Source of the DNA: Roseateles oligotrophus
Lineage (GTDB): Bacteria; Pseudomonadota; Gammaproteobacteria; Burkholderiales; Burkholderiaceae_C
Direction: 5' to 3'
Assembly: GCF_014204525.1 (NCBI RefSeq)
Contig: NZ_JACHLP010000001.1
Location: forward strand, 62,001 to 126,000
DNA: 64,000 nt
Position 1 is the first letter of the stretch. Each line of letters starts with the position of its first letter. Made by a program: the position numbers and the translations under genes. The notes under the pieces were generated by a model. The model saw only the letters and a program-made list of their open reading frames with translations. It made no database searches and was not told where the DNA came from. Below are positions 25,617 through 35,648 of this stretch, in pieces.

Positions 25617-26990
25617 TCAATTCACGGCCACGCCCTCACTGCCCGACCAGGCGGCCGCCTCCACACCCAAAGCAGGCTCACCGGCATGACGCACCCGGGC
25701 CGGAGGAAACTGCAGATTGAAGCGCGAGCCCTTGCCGGCCTCGCTTTGAATTGACAGCTCCCCTCCGTGACGCTGCACCACATGCTTGACGATGGACAGG
25801 CCCAGGCCTGTGCCCCCGGTTTCGCGAGAGCGACTGCCATCCACGCGATAAAAGCGCTCGGCCAGACGCGGCAAATGCTCGCGTGCGATGCCAAGGCCCG
25901 TATCCTGCACGCTCAGCTCGCCGGCACCACCCGGCAACTCACGCCAGACCACATCGATCTGGCCGCCGGCCGGCGTGTAGCGCACGGCATTGGTGACCAG
26001 ATTGGCGGCCGCGCTAAGCAACTCCGACTCCACCCCGGCCAGCTCCACCTGGGTGGCCGGCTGCACCGTGATCTGATGCTTGCCCGCCGACAGCGCCACG
26101 GCGTCGGATTGAATCCGGGTCAACAAGGCGTCGAGCGAGACCCAGCGGTCCGCCGCCGGCCGAGGGCTGCCTTCCAACTGGGCCAGGGTCAGCAGATCGC
26201 TGACAAGGCCTTGCATGCGCTCGGTTTGCTGGCCCATCAAGGTCAGCACCCGGCGGCGCTCGGCCTCAGTCAGCGGCAAGGAACTCATGGTCTCGATAAA
26301 GCCCGACAGCACGGTCAAGGGCGTGCGGATCTCGTGCGAGACATTGGCCACGAAGTCGCGGCGCATGGCGTCGGCCCGCTCACGTTCGGTGATGTCCTGG
26401 CTCAGCACCAGGCGCATCCCCTCGCCATAACAGCGCACCACGACGGACAGTGTGCCTTGACCGCGCACATTGCTCAGCAGCAAAGGCGCCTCAAAATGAC
26501 CGGCCTGCAAAAAGGCCACAAAGGTGGGCGAACGGACCAGATTGGTGATGCGCTGACGCAGATCCCGCTGCGGATCGAGCGAGAAATGATCGGCCGACAC
26601 CCGGTTGCACCAGAGGATGTGATCCTGGCCGTCCAGCATCAGAACGCCATTGGGCGAGGCCTCGATGGCGGACAGGAACTGCTCCAGTTGCAGGCGCTCG
26701 CGAGCGATGATTTTCTCGCGCTCACGCACCGCCCGCTCCATGCGATAGGCCAGCTCGCCCCACAGGCCGGTATCCCGCGGCGCCAGCTCTTGCTGCGAAC
26801 CCCGCAGCCAGATCAGCAGCCTGTGCCCGCGCACGGCATCGATCAAGACCAGCGCCCCCACCGCCGTCGCGGCACCCAGGGCCTCGGCCAGCAGGGGAAT
26901 ATCAAACAGCTTGCCAGCCCAGAGACCGACGAAGGCACCCATGGCCACCGCCAGGGCGGCCAAAACAAATCTCGGCAACAACCAACTCAC
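25617..26990 (-). CDS. phoR: Phosphate regulon sensor kinase PhoR
   Basis: The membrane histidine kinase (457 residues) that phosphorylates PhoB when PstSCAB-PhoU reports low phosphate. Two N-terminal hydrophobic helices, a PAS domain (about 95-190, SAIEASPNGVLMLDGQDHILW), the HisKA box VANVSHEIRTPLTVLSGF, the N-box AAANLVTNAVRYTP and the G-boxes DTGLGIAREHL and GTGLGLSIVKH are present. It starts with GTG preceded by GGGAG. It is last in the pst-pho cluster, 55 bases downstream of phoB. Confidence 0.95.
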   Translation of the reverse strand: MSWLLPRFVLAALAVAMGAFVGLWAGKLFDIPLLAEALGAATAVGALVLIDAVRGHRLLIWLRGSQQELAPRDTGLWGELAYRMERAVREREKIIARERLQLEQFLSAIEASPNGVLMLDGQDHILWCNRVSADHFSLDPQRDLRQRITNLVRSPTFVAFLQAGHFEAPLLLSNVRGQGTLSVVVRCYGEGMRLVLSQDITERERADAMRRDFVANVSHEIRTPLTVLSGFIETMSSLPLTEAERRRVLTLMGQQTERMQGLVSDLLTLAQLEGSPRPAADRWVSLDALLTRIQSDAVALSAGKHQITVQPATQVELAGVESELLSAAANLVTNAVRYTPAGGQIDVVWRELPGGAGELSVQDTGLGIAREHLPRLAERFYRVDGSRSRETGGTGLGLSIVKHVVQRHGGELSIQSEAGKGSRFNLQFPPARVRHAGEPALGVEAAAWSGSEGVAVN

Positions 26991-27045
26991 CTGAACTCCC
27001 GGTTCTGGTTGATCAAGTAAAACAGGGGCTTGCCAGCCCCTGATC

Positions 27046-27747
27046 TCAAGCCTGCAAAGCGGCCGACAGCTGCGTCAGCCGGTAGCCTGCGCCCCGCACG
27101 GTCTCAATCATGCGCGCGCATTGGACGCGCTCCAAGGCCTCACGCAAACGCTTGACGTGGACATCGACGGTGCGCTCTTCGATGAACACATGGTCGCCCC
27201 AGACGCGGTCCAGCAGCTGCGAGCGGCTGTGCACACGCTCGGGATGGGTCATGAAGAAATGCAGCAGGCGGAACTCGGTCGGACCCAGCTTGACCTCCGC
27301 ACCCTCGCGGCTGACGCGGCGGGTGCCGGGGTCCAGGCTCAGGCCGGAGATTTCCACCAGCGAGTCCAGGGCCTCGGGCGCCTTGCGGCGCAGCACCGCA
27401 CGGATGCGGGCCAGCAGCTCATTGGTCGAGAAAGGCTTGGTCAGATAGTCATCCGCACCGGCGTCCAGACCCGAGACCTTGTCGGTCTCCTCGGCTCTGG
27501 CGGTCAGCATGATGATGGGCAGCTCCTTGGTGCGCACGGCAGAACGCCATTGACGCGCCAGGGCCAGGCCCGACTGGCCGGGCAACATCCAGTCCAGCAC
27601 CACCAGATCGGGCAGCACCCGGTCCACCTCGTACTGGGCCTGGTCCGCGCTGGAGGCCAGGGTCACTTCAAAACCTGCGTGGCGCAGATTGATGGAAATC
27701 AGTTCGGCAATCGCCGACTCGTCTTCCACCACAAGAATTCGGCTCAT
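27046..27747 (-). CDS. phoB: Phosphate regulon response regulator PhoB
   Basis: An OmpR-family regulator of 233 residues that binds Pho boxes. The receiver has the acidic pair EDE, phosphoacceptor Asp52 in VVLDWMLPG, a conserved Thr (MLTARAEE) and Lys (YLTKPF). The C-terminal winged helix contains GPTEFRLLHFFMTHPERVHSRSQLLDRVWG, the PhoB-type recognition region. GAGGGAAG precedes the ATG. Its likely target, a Pho box, is present upstream of pstS in this same window. Confidence 0.97.
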   Translation of the reverse strand: MSRILVVEDESAIAELISINLRHAGFEVTLASSADQAQYEVDRVLPDLVVLDWMLPGQSGLALARQWRSAVRTKELPIIMLTARAEETDKVSGLDAGADDYLTKPFSTNELLARIRAVLRRKAPEALDSLVEISGLSLDPGTRRVSREGAEVKLGPTEFRLLHFFMTHPERVHSRSQLLDRVWGDHVFIEERTVDVHVKRLREALERVQCARMIETVRGAGYRLTQLSAALQA

Positions 27748-27781
27748 GTTCTTCCCTCGTTGCTAGGATTGGCGAGGCGAC

Positions 27782-28489
27782 TCAGCGAACCATGGTCTCG
27801 ACGGCCTCGGGCGTGTTGTGACGCACGTCCGTACCCTTGACCACATAGATGATGACTTCGGCCAGATTTTTGGCATGGTCGCCCACCCGCTCGATCGCCT
27901 TGGCCACGAAGACCATATCGATGGCCGAGGAGATGGTGCGCGGGTCTTCCATCATGTAGGTGATCAGCTTGCGCAGCAGGCCATCGAATTCCTTGTCGAT
28001 CTGGTCGTCCTGCTTCAGCACTTCGACGGCACGATCCACGTCCAGGCGAGCAAAAGCGTCCAGGGCCTTGCGCAGCAAGGCCGTGGCCAGCTCGGCTTCA
28101 AAAGCGAGATCGGACATGGGCAGGCGCAGGCGGCTGGAGACGCCGGAGTTGATCAAGCGCTGCACGGTGCGGGCCACACGGGCGGCCTCGTCGCCGACGC
28201 GCTCCAGGTTCGCAATCGTCTTGGAGATGGCGATCAGCAGACGCAGATCGCGGGCGGTCGGCTGGCGACGGGCGATGATGCTGGAGAGATCGCGGTCGAT
28301 CTCGACCTCCATGGCATTGACCTGCTCTTCTTGCTTGAGCACGGCACCGGCGATATCGCTGCTGAACGAAGTCAGGGCCAGCACGGCCTGGGCTACCTGG
28401 GACTCGACCAGGCCGCCCATCTCCAGCACGCGGGTGGAGATGCCGCTCAGTTCTGCGTCGAATTGGGTGGAGAGATGCTTGTCACTCAT
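27782..28489 (-). CDS. phoU: Phosphate signalling protein PhoU
   Basis: A cytosolic helical-bundle protein of 235 residues that represses PhoR and gates the Pst transporter when phosphate is plentiful. Two PhoU repeats are visible, each with the E/D-x-x-x-D metal motif (MEVEIDRDLSSIIARRQPTARDLR and later DDQIDKEFDGLLRKL). The start MSDKHLSTQFD is preceded by AGGAAATC. It lies between pstB and phoB on the same strand, the usual order. Confidence 0.96.
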   Translation of the reverse strand: MSDKHLSTQFDAELSGISTRVLEMGGLVESQVAQAVLALTSFSSDIAGAVLKQEEQVNAMEVEIDRDLSSIIARRQPTARDLRLLIAISKTIANLERVGDEAARVARTVQRLINSGVSSRLRLPMSDLAFEAELATALLRKALDAFARLDVDRAVEVLKQDDQIDKEFDGLLRKLITYMMEDPRTISSAIDMVFVAKAIERVGDHAKNLAEVIIYVVKGTDVRHNTPEAVETMVR

Positions 28490-28550
28490 GGTGATTTCCT
28501 GAATCAATCGTGGGGCCCGTCATTCCGAGCCTCAGTCCATATCAATCAAT

Positions 28551-28584
28551 CGCCGCAAGAAGCCAGATGGGCCTGCTTGCAGCG
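28551..28584 (-). other. Hairpin between pstB and phoU
   Basis: CGCCGCAAG (28551-28559) pairs with CTTGCAGCG (28576-28584) with one G-T pair, and the inside pairs further (AAGCC with GGCCT). It lies in the 112-base gap between the genes and may stabilise or divide the polycistronic message. Confidence 0.55.
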
Positions 28585-28601
28585 GTCGGCAAAGGAGCAG
28601 A

Positions 28602-29387
28602 TCAGCCGAAGCGGCCGGTGATGTAGTCCTCGGTGTCCTTGCGCTTGGGCTTCATGAAGAGCTCGGCCGTGGGACCGAACTCGATCAGGTCGCCCAGATA
28701 CATATAGGCCGTGTAGTCCGAGCAGCGCGCGGCCTGCTGCATATTGTGGGTCACGATGGCCACGGTGTAGTCGCTCTTCAGCTCGTGGATCAGCTCCTCG
28801 ATCTTGCCGGTGGAGATGGGGTCCAGGGCCGAGCAGGGCTCGTCCAGCAAGAGGATCTCGGGTTTGATGGCGATGCCGCGCGCGATGCACAAGCGTTGCT
28901 GCTGGCCGCCCGACAGGCCGGAGCCGCTCTGGTTCAGCTTGTCCTTGACCTCGTTCCACAGCGCCGACTTCTTCAGCGCCCATTCCACGCGCTCATCCAT
29001 CTCCACCCGCGGCAGGGTCTCGAACAGACGCACGCCGAAGGCGATATTGTCGTAAATGGACATGGGGAAAGGCGTGGGCTTCTGGAACACCATGCCAATC
29101 TTGGCGCGGATCAGCGAGACGTCGTCCTTGGAGGTCAGGATATTGCTGCCGTCCAGCAAGATCTCGCCTTCGGCACGCTGCTCGGGATAGAGCTCGAACA
29201 TGCGGTTCAGCGTGCGCAACAAGGTGGACTTGCCGCAGCCCGAGGGGCCGATGAAGGCGGTGACCTTCTTCTCCGGAATGTCCAGATTGATGTTCTTCAG
29301 TGCGAGGAAATTGCCGTAATAGAAGTTCAGATTACGGACCGAGAGCTTGGCCCGCTCGGTGACAGGCATATCGACTTTGGCGTCCAT
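28602..29387 (-). CDS. pstB: Phosphate ABC transporter ATPase PstB
   Basis: The ATPase subunit (261 residues) of the high-affinity phosphate importer. Walker A is GPSGCGKST, the Q-loop is [12 protein letters not shown] (PstB-type), the ABC signature is LSGGQQQRL, Walker B is [13 protein letters not shown], and the switch His is in [13 protein letters not shown]. The C-terminus ending DYITGRFG is typical of PstB. It is fourth in pstSCAB. Confidence 0.97.
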   Translation of the reverse strand: MDAKVDMPVTERAKLSVRNLNFYYGNFLALKNINLDIPEKKVTAFIGPSGCGKSTLLRTLNRMFELYPEQRAEGEILLDGSNILTSKDDVSLIRAKIGMVFQKPTPFPMSIYDNIAFGVRLFETLPRVEMDERVEWALKKSALWNEVKDKLNQSGSGLSGGQQQRLCIARGIAIKPEILLLDEPCSALDPISTGKIEELIHELKSDYTVAIVTHNMQQAARCSDYTAYMYLGDLIEFGPTAELFMKPKRKDTEDYITGRFG

Positions 29388-29402
29388 GATGTTGGTTTCC
29401 GC

Positions 29403-30287
29403 TCAGTGCTTGTTCTTGAAGAGGACGCGCGCCAGGATGTTCAGCAGCAGCACGCCCATGGTGATGATGAAGACGCCCGCCCAGGCCAGCTTTTGCCAGT
29501 TTTCGTAGGGGCTCATGGCGAACTTGAAGATGGTGACCGGCAGGCTGGCCATGGGCTGGCTCATGTCCGAGGTCCAGAACTGGTTGGACAGGGCCGTGAA
29601 CAGCAGCGGCGCGGTTTCACCCGAGATGCGGGCCAGGGCCAACAGGATGCCGGTCAGCACGCCGGCGCGGGCCGCCTTCAGGGTGACCGACAAGATAACC
29701 TTCCACTTGGGCGTACCCAAGGCATAGGCGGCCTCGCGCAAGGCATTCGGAATCAGGCTCAGCATATTCTCGGTCTGGCGTATCACGACCGGGATGACGA
29801 TCAGGGCCAGGGCCAGGACGCCGGCAAAACCCGAGAAGCTCTGCATGCGCGCCACCACCAGGCCATAGATGAACAGGCCCACGACGATGGAGGGGGCGGA
29901 CAGCAGGATGTCGTTAATGAAACGCACCACGCCGCCCAGCCAACTCTTCTGGCCATACTCGGCCAGATAAATGCCGGCCAGGATGCCGATGGGCGTGCCC
30001 AATAGCGTGGCCAGGCCCACCATCATGACGGAGCCGAAGATGGCATTAGCCAGGCCGCCGGTCTCGGCCAGCGGGGGGGGCGTCATTTCGCTGAAGGTCG
30101 CGAAGCTCAGGCCGCCCACACCCAGGCGCACGGTCTCAAACAAGATCCAGAACAACCAGACCAGGCCAAAAGCCATGGAGGCCAGGGCCAGCACCAGGGC
30201 AATCGCGTTGACGCGTTTGCGCTTGCGGTGCATGGCCAGGCGGCTGGCGCTCATGCCGCTGGAATTGGCGGTAACGGGGGTAGTCAT
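29403..30287 (-). CDS. pstA: Phosphate ABC transporter permease PstA
   Basis: One of the two membrane subunits of the Pst importer, 294 residues with six main helices. The EAA loop that docks on PstB is [18 protein letters not shown] (about residues 185-202). The N-terminal cytoplasmic segment is basic ([14 protein letters not shown]). Its start overlaps the pstC stop by four bases, so the two permeases are translationally coupled. Confidence 0.96.
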   Translation of the reverse strand: MTTPVTANSSGMSASRLAMHRKRKRVNAIALVLALASMAFGLVWLFWILFETVRLGVGGLSFATFSEMTPPPLAETGGLANAIFGSVMMVGLATLLGTPIGILAGIYLAEYGQKSWLGGVVRFINDILLSAPSIVVGLFIYGLVVARMQSFSGFAGVLALALIVIPVVIRQTENMLSLIPNALREAAYALGTPKWKVILSVTLKAARAGVLTGILLALARISGETAPLLFTALSNQFWTSDMSQPMASLPVTIFKFAMSPYENWQKLAWAGVFIITMGVLLLNILARVLFKNKH

Positions 30288-31309
30288 GTGCGCGTCCCTT
30301 CATTCTTCTTCAAGCGCGACAGCAGGATCTTGGAGCAGGCCAGCACCACAAAGGTGATGAAGAACAGCACCAGGCCCAGATAGATCAGCGAAGCCTGGTG
30401 CAGGCCCTCGCCCGCTTCGGCAAACTCATTGGCCAAGGCCGAGGTGATGCTATTGGCCGCCTCGAACACCGACAGGGAATTGAGCTGGTTCATATTGCCG
30501 ATGACAAAGGTCACGGCCATGGTCTCGCCCAGAGCGCGGCCCAGGCCCAGCATGATGCCGCCCATCACACCGGTCTTGGTGTAGGGCAGGACCACCCGCC
30601 ACATCACTTCCCAGGTGGTCGCACCCAGGCCGTAGGCGGACTCCTTCAACATGGCGGGGGTGACCTCGAACACATCACGCATCACCGCGGCGATGAAGGG
30701 GATGATCATGATGGCCAGGATGATGCCGGCCGACAGAATGCCGATGCCAACCGGTGGGCCGGAGACCAGGGTGCTCAAGAAGGGCACGCCGCTCAGCGCG
30801 GATTGCAGGGGCTGTTGCACATAGGTCGCCAGGATGGGGCCGAACACCAGCAGACCCCACATGCCGTAGACGATGGAAGGCACGGCCGCCAGCAATTCGA
30901 CCGCCACGCCCAACGGGCGCTTGAGCCAGGTGGGCGAGAGTTCGGTCAGGAACAAGGCAATGCCAAAGCTGACCGGCACGGCGATCAGCAAGGCGATGAA
31001 GGAGGTCATCAAGGTGCCGTAAATCATCACCAGACCACCGAACTTCTCCTGCACCGGATCCCATTCGCTGGTCCACAGGAAACTCAGGCCGAATTCACGG
31101 ATGGCCGGCAGCGCCCCGATCACCAAGGAAATGATGATGCCCACCAACAGGGCCAGGGTCAGCCAGGCAGCGCCATGGGCCAAAAAGGAGAAAAGGGTGT
31201 CCGCCCAGGGGGCCAGCACCCGCCGCTGCGGCGGCTGGCTCTGCGGCTGCGTCTTTTTCAAGACCTCAGCGCCGGACTCAAAATTGTTGGCTGGGAGTAT
31301 TGCGGCCAC
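30284..31309 (-). CDS. pstC: Phosphate ABC transporter permease PstC
   Basis: The second membrane subunit, 341 residues, with a longer N-terminal cytoplasmic tail rich in Gln and Pro before the first helix ([17 protein letters not shown]). The EAA loop is [18 protein letters not shown], and [15 protein letters not shown] is a conserved PstC segment. It starts at GTG 31309, with GGAGG five bases upstream. A hairpin lies between pstS and this gene. Confidence 0.95.
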   Translation of the reverse strand: MAAILPANNFESGAEVLKKTQPQSQPPQRRVLAPWADTLFSFLAHGAAWLTLALLVGIIISLVIGALPAIREFGLSFLWTSEWDPVQEKFGGLVMIYGTLMTSFIALLIAVPVSFGIALFLTELSPTWLKRPLGVAVELLAAVPSIVYGMWGLLVFGPILATYVQQPLQSALSGVPFLSTLVSGPPVGIGILSAGIILAIMIIPFIAAVMRDVFEVTPAMLKESAYGLGATTWEVMWRVVLPYTKTGVMGGIMLGLGRALGETMAVTFVIGNMNQLNSLSVFEAANSITSALANEFAEAGEGLHQASLIYLGLVLFFITFVVLACSKILLSRLKKNEGTRT

Positions 31310-31380
31310 GTGGCCTCCGCATGCTTGCGCGTTGATGAAAATTTCAGCGTCGATTGACCGGGCAAAAGACGCAGCAAAAT

Positions 31381-31408
31381 CCGGGTAAACCTTGGGGAGC
31401 CTACCCGG
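31381..31408 (-). other. Hairpin between pstS and pstC
   Basis: CCGGGTA (31381-31387) pairs with TACCCGG (31402-31408). Position about 30 bases after the pstS stop, without a T-run, fits a stability element that keeps pstS mRNA more abundant than the downstream genes; that role is inference. Confidence 0.5.
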
Positions 31409-31437
31409 ACCTTGTGACCTGAGAGCTCAGGCAGGGC

Positions 31438-32478
31438 TTATTTGTAGCTGATGGCCTTGCCGGAAGCGTCCTTCAGATTGTCGGCCCATTGCTTGCGAAC
31501 CAGATCCTTGACCGAGGCTGGCAGGGGCACGTAGTCCAGGTCATCGGCCGTCTTGTCGCCGGCATTGAAGGCCCAGTCGAAGAACTTCAGCGTGTTGGCG
31601 GCGACGGCGGGCTTGTCTTGCTGCTTGTGCACCAAGATGAAGGTCGCGCCGGTGATGGGCCAGCTGTCCTTGCCGGCTTGCTCGGTCAGGACCTGGTAGA
31701 AGCTCTTGGCCCATTCAGCACCTGCGGCAGCCGCCTTGAAAGCGGCATCGCTTGGCGCGACATAGGCGCCCGACTGATTGCGCAGCAGCACATGGGCCAT
31801 CTTGTTTTGCTTGGCGTAGGCATACTCCACATAGCCGATGGAGTTAGGCAGACGCTGCACATAGGAAGAAACGCCCTCATTGCCCTTGCCGCCGGCGCCG
31901 GTCGGCCAGTTCACCGAGGTGCTTTCACCGACCTTGGACTTCCACTCGGCATTGACCTTGGACAGATAGTTGGTGAACAAGAAGCTGGTGCCCGAACCAT
32001 CGGCACGGCGGACCACGGCAATCGCGGCGTCGGGCAGAGGCACACCGGGGTTCAAAGCCGTCAGGGCGGGGTCATTCCACTTGGCGATCTTGCCCAGATA
32101 GATATCGCCCAGCACAGCGCCGGTCATGCGCACCTGACCCGGGGCGATGCCCTTGATATTGATCACCGGCACCACACCGCCGATGACGGTGGGGAACTGG
32201 ATCATGCCGTCCTTGGCCAGTTCCTCATCCTTCAGGGGTGCGTCAGAAGCACCAAAGTCCACGGTCTTGGCCTTGATCTGGCGGATGCCTGCACCCGAGC
32301 CCACCGATTGATAGTTGATGCGAGCACCGCTGGCCTTGTTATAGGCATCGGCCCACTTGGCGTAGATGGGGGCAGGGAAAGACGCACCGGCACCGGTCAC
32401 GTCCTGAGCTTGCGCAAAAGAAAACACAGCCATGGAGGCGGCGAGGACGAATCCAGTACGGACTTGAGTGAATTTCAT
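31438..32478 (-). CDS. pstS: Phosphate-binding protein PstS
   Basis: The periplasmic phosphate receptor (346 residues) of the Pst importer. A signal peptide ends at about residue 24 (FSFAQA), and the mature protein starts QDVTGAGASFPAPIYAKWADAY, the PstS hallmark. Phosphate-binding loops SVGSGAGIRQI, DFGASDAPL and RADGSGTSFLFTNYL are present. It is the first gene of the cluster and is preceded by a Pho box, so it is likely PhoB-activated. Confidence 0.97.
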   Translation of the reverse strand: MKFTQVRTGFVLAASMAVFSFAQAQDVTGAGASFPAPIYAKWADAYNKASGARINYQSVGSGAGIRQIKAKTVDFGASDAPLKDEELAKDGMIQFPTVIGGVVPVINIKGIAPGQVRMTGAVLGDIYLGKIAKWNDPALTALNPGVPLPDAAIAVVRRADGSGTSFLFTNYLSKVNAEWKSKVGESTSVNWPTGAGGKGNEGVSSYVQRLPNSIGYVEYAYAKQNKMAHVLLRNQSGAYVAPSDAAFKAAAAGAEWAKSFYQVLTEQAGKDSWPITGATFILVHKQQDKPAVAANTLKFFDWAFNAGDKTADDLDYVPLPASVKDLVRKQWADNLKDASGKAISYK

Positions 32479-32516
32479 GAGCTACCTATCACTGACGGGG
32501 GTTGGCAATGGACTGC

Positions 32517-32550
32517 ATCCTATGTCTCGAATATGACATCCACGTGACAT
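32517..32550 (-). promoter_or_regulatory. Pho box and -10 of the pstS promoter
   Basis: On the minus strand two half-sites ATGTCAC and ATGTCAT are separated by four bases (32550-32533), matching the 7-4-7 PhoB box with its 11-base period. TAGGAT (32522-32517) follows exactly ten bases later, the spacing of PhoB-dependent promoters in which the box replaces the -35. The pstS ATG is 55 bases from the box. Confidence 0.85.
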
Positions 32551-32576
32551 AAATAGGCAGGCGGGCGGCATGGAAA

Positions 32577-32628
32577 CGTCATATTACCGGCAAGCAATCC
32601 GTCACATTCGATTCATTGAATCGTCATA
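32577..32628 (+). promoter_or_regulatory. Array of Pho-like half-sites facing the fasciclin gene
   Basis: On the plus strand CGTCATA (32577), CGTCACA (32600), ATTCATT (32611) and CGTCATA (32622) recur with 4-base gaps between the last three (7-4-7-4-7). They resemble PhoB half-sites with C in place of the first T of TGTCA. The last ends 46 bases before the fasciclin ATG. Confidence 0.5.
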
Positions 32629-32674
32629 TCGGCTGCCTAAGCTCTGGAGCACACCAATCCCGGAGCTCTTCAGC

Positions 32675-33181
32675 ATGTTGATGAAAACAACTACTCTTCT
32701 TCGCCGTCATCTGGGCCTGCTCGGCGCCAGCGCTCTTGTTCTGGGCCTGGCGGCCTGCGCAAGCACGCCCGCTCCCCTGCCCTTGAATGAAAGCCTGGCC
32801 CGTCTGCCCGAGCTGAGCACCTTCAACCGCCTCGTCGAAAAGGCCGGCCTGCAAGACAGTCTGCGTGCCGCCGGCCCGCTGACCGTGTTCGCCCCCAGCG
32901 ACGATGCCTTCAAGGCGGTTCCCGCCAAGACCCTGGAAGCCCTGAGCCAGGATCCTGCGCAACTCAAGGCCGTGCTGAGCTATCACATCCTGCCCTTCAA
33001 GCTGGACGCAGCAGAAATCCAAAATGGCCATCTGAAGACGCTCAACGGCGCCAATTTGTCGGCCGCCCGCGCCGGCACTTTTGTGACCATCGAAGAGGCC
33101 GTCGTTCAAACCGCCGACCTAAAGGCCAGCAACGGCGTCGCCCACATCGTGGACCGCGTGCTGCTGCCGCCCAAGAAGTAA
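32675..33181 (+). CDS. Fasciclin (FAS1) domain lipoprotein
   Basis: A 168-residue secreted lipoprotein: signal peptide with lipobox LAAC (Cys about 26), then a single FAS1 domain with the H1 motif GPLTVFAPSDDAFKAVP and the H2-type end ASNGVAHIVDRVLLP, with YHILP between. FAS1 domains mediate adhesion or bind small ligands; the function here is unknown. GGAG lies ten bases before ATG 32675; ATG 32681 is an alternative. It diverges from pstS, and its upstream region carries Pho-like half-sites, so phosphate control is possible. Confidence 0.85.
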   Translation: MLMKTTTLLRRHLGLLGASALVLGLAACASTPAPLPLNESLARLPELSTFNRLVEKAGLQDSLRAAGPLTVFAPSDDAFKAVPAKTLEALSQDPAQLKAVLSYHILPFKLDAAEIQNGHLKTLNGANLSAARAGTFVTIEEAVVQTADLKASNGVAHIVDRVLLPPKK

Positions 33182-33225
33182 GGCGATACCCGCGGTTCGG
33201 GAGACAGGGGCGAAAGATCCCCAGC

Positions 33226-33260
33226 AAAAAGGCCACTGCGGCAATCGCAGTGGCCTTTTT
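33226..33260. terminator. Bidirectional terminator between fasciclin gene and glmM
   Basis: A 15-bp perfect stem (AAAAAGGCCACTGCG / CGCAGTGGCCTTTTT) with a five-base loop, between convergent genes. The A and T runs at the stem base allow it to work in both directions. Confidence 0.92.
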
Positions 33261-33316
33261 CATGCGGCCAACTCAGGTGGCCGGAACACTGGCCGCGGGC
33301 CTTGCAGCCCGCCTCT

Positions 33317-34654
33317 TCACGCGCCGGCGTTCACCGCACGCACCAGGCGTTCGGCGCAGTGCCGGGCCAGGTCCGCGTCACTGGCTTCCACCATCACGCG
33401 CAGCAAAGGCTCGGTCCCCGAGGCACGGATCAAGACCCGTCCCCGCGAACCCAGCTCCGCCGTCACCTCGGCCTGCTCACGCGCCAGGCCGGCATTGCTC
33501 TTCCAGTCCTGACCGGCTTGCAGACGCACATTGATCATGGTCTGTGGAAACAGCGTCACGGCGGCCAACTGCTCCGCCAGGGACTTGCCGGAGCGGCACA
33601 CCGATTGCAGGATCAGCAAGGCGCTGACGATGCCGTCACCGGTGGTGTGCTTGTCCAGGGCCAGCAAATGGCCGGAGCCTTCACCACCCAGCTCCCAACC
33701 GCGGGCGCTGAGCTCTTCCAGCACATAACGGTCACCCACCTTGGCACGGACAAAATCCACATCCAGGGCCTTGATGGCCAGCTCCACCGCCATATTGGTC
33801 ATCAAGGTGCCGACGGCACCGGGCACGCGCAGGCCCTGACCCAGGCGGTTGGCCACCATGATGTAGAGCAGCTCGTCGCCGTTGTAGAGGCGGCCTTGCG
33901 CGTCCACCAGTTGCAGGCGGTCGGCATCGCCGTCCAAGGCCACGCCGTAGTGGGCGCCATGGTCTTTGACCGCCTTGACCAGGGCGGCCGGCGAGGTCGC
34001 CCCAAATCCGGCGTTGATATTGAAGCCATCGGGATTGCAGCCGATGGAGATGACCTCGGCCCCCAGCTCATGGAAGACATCGGGCGCCACGTGGTAGCCC
34101 GCGCCATGAGCCGCATCCACAACGATCTTCAAGCCCTTCAGGGTCAGGTCTGAACCGAAGCTGTTCTTGCAGAACTCGATGTAACGGCCACGCGCATCGG
34201 CCAGGCGCTTGGCGCGGCCGAGATTGGCGGAATCGATCCAGGTCGGCGGTTCTTCCAACGCGGCCTCGACGGCCAGTTCCCAGGCATCGGGCAACTTTTC
34301 GCCCTTGGCCGAGAAGAACTTGATGCCATTGTCCGCAAAAGGATTGTGCGAGGCGCTGATCACCACCCCCAGATCCTGGCGCAGGGCGCGGGTCAGATAA
34401 GCCACGCCAGGCGTGGGCAGCGGGCCGGTCAACAAGACATCAACCCCGGCGGAAGCAAAACCTGCCTCCAGCGCGGACTCGATCATATAGCCGGAAATTC
34501 GCGTGTCCTTGCCGATCAGGACCGTGGGGCGCTCGCTTTGCTTGCGCAAGACCTGGCCCACGGCATGGCCCAGACGCAACATGAAATCGGGGGTGATGGG
34601 CGACTGGCCCACGGTGCCACGGATCCCATCGGTTCCAAAATACTTACGGCTCAT
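33317..34654 (-). CDS. glmM: Phosphoglucosamine mutase
   Basis: Converts glucosamine 6-phosphate to glucosamine 1-phosphate for UDP-GlcNAc, hence peptidoglycan and lipid A. The 445-residue protein starts [13 protein letters not shown], has the phosphoserine in ISASHNPF (Ser102), the metal loop DGDADR, the sugar loop GGEGSGHL and the phosphate-binding [20 protein letters not shown] lies nine bases before the ATG. It follows folP by 38 bases in the common ftsH-folP-glmM order. Confidence 0.97.
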   Translation of the reverse strand: MSRKYFGTDGIRGTVGQSPITPDFMLRLGHAVGQVLRKQSERPTVLIGKDTRISGYMIESALEAGFASAGVDVLLTGPLPTPGVAYLTRALRQDLGVVISASHNPFADNGIKFFSAKGEKLPDAWELAVEAALEEPPTWIDSANLGRAKRLADARGRYIEFCKNSFGSDLTLKGLKIVVDAAHGAGYHVAPDVFHELGAEVISIGCNPDGFNINAGFGATSPAALVKAVKDHGAHYGVALDGDADRLQLVDAQGRLYNGDELLYIMVANRLGQGLRVPGAVGTLMTNMAVELAIKALDVDFVRAKVGDRYVLEELSARGWELGGEGSGHLLALDKHTTGDGIVSALLILQSVCRSGKSLAEQLAAVTLFPQTMINVRLQAGQDWKSNAGLAREQAEVTAELGSRGRVLIRASGTEPLLRVMVEASDADLARHCAERLVRAVNAGA

Positions 34655-34692
34655 CGAGCACATCCTCCTGATTGAATCTGAATCATTGTCCG

Positions 34693-35550
34693 TCAGTTTT
34701 GTGCGGCATTCGCCGGCGGTGCCAAGCCATGGTGACAAGCGGTAAACACCTTGAGCGCATCGACCGTGGCGGCCACATCGTGTACACGCAGAATCTTGGC
34801 TCCCCGCTCCGCAGCCAGCAATGCCGCCGCCACGCTGGGGATCAGGCGCTCGTCGACCGCCCGCCCCGTTGCATCGCCCAAAGCGCGTTTGCGCGACCAG
34901 CCTACCAACAAGGGGCGCCCGAGATCAAGTAACTCCGTCTGCCGACGCAGCAACTCAAAATTCTGCGGCGTCGTCTTGGCAAAACCATAGCCGGGATCCA
35001 GGACGATGCGCTGCGGGGAAATTCCAGCCGAACTCAAGGTGGCCAAGCTTTGGGCGAGAAAGCCGCGCACCTCCTGCACCACATCCTCGTAGTCGCTCAG
35101 GCCTTGCATGGTGGCCGAGTCACCTCGCATATGCATGGCGCACAGGCCGGCGCGCCCATGCTCAAGCAGCGCCTGCAGGGCGCCCGGCAGGCGGAAGGCT
35201 TGAATATCATTGATGATGTCCACGCCCAGGGCCAGAGAACGCCGCATGATCTCGGGCTTGAAGCTGTCCACGGAAACCACGACGCCCAGCTTCAGCGCCT
35301 CCTGCAGCACCGGCCCCAGGCGCGTCCACTCATCTTCAACGCCGAGTGCTTTGGCACCTGGCCGGCTGGACTCTCCACCAATGTCCAGAATATCGGCCCC
35401 CTCAAGCACCAAGCGCTCGCAATGTGCCAAGGCCGCCCTCGTCTCGGCGAATTGGCCGCCGTCCGAAAAAGAGTCCGGCGTGACATTGACGATGCCCATC
35501 ACCCGGGGTCGGCTGAGGTCAAGCTGAAAGCGGGTGGTCTGCCAGAACAT
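34693..35550 (-). CDS. folP: Dihydropteroate synthase
   Basis: Condenses p-aminobenzoate with hydroxymethyl-dihydropterin diphosphate in folate synthesis; the sulfonamide target. The 285-residue TIM barrel shows [32 protein letters not shown], the [10 protein letters not shown]-type segment (here [10 protein letters not shown]) and [13 protein letters not shown] 35550 is chosen over a TTG two codons earlier. It sits between ftsH and glmM on the same strand. Confidence 0.96.
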   Translation of the reverse strand: MFWQTTRFQLDLSRPRVMGIVNVTPDSFSDGGQFAETRAALAHCERLVLEGADILDIGGESSRPGAKALGVEDEWTRLGPVLQEALKLGVVVSVDSFKPEIMRRSLALGVDIINDIQAFRLPGALQALLEHGRAGLCAMHMRGDSATMQGLSDYEDVVQEVRGFLAQSLATLSSAGISPQRIVLDPGYGFAKTTPQNFELLRRQTELLDLGRPLLVGWSRKRALGDATGRAVDERLIPSVAAALLAAERGAKILRVHDVAATVDALKVFTACHHGLAPPANAAQN

Positions 35551-35648
35551 GGACAAGGTCTCTAAAAGCGGGAATCAAGAAGCGCCGCATTCTCGCAGGC
35601 CGAGATGAAGCCTGAAGGTCGGGCAGGGGCGAGCAGGTACAAAGCATG

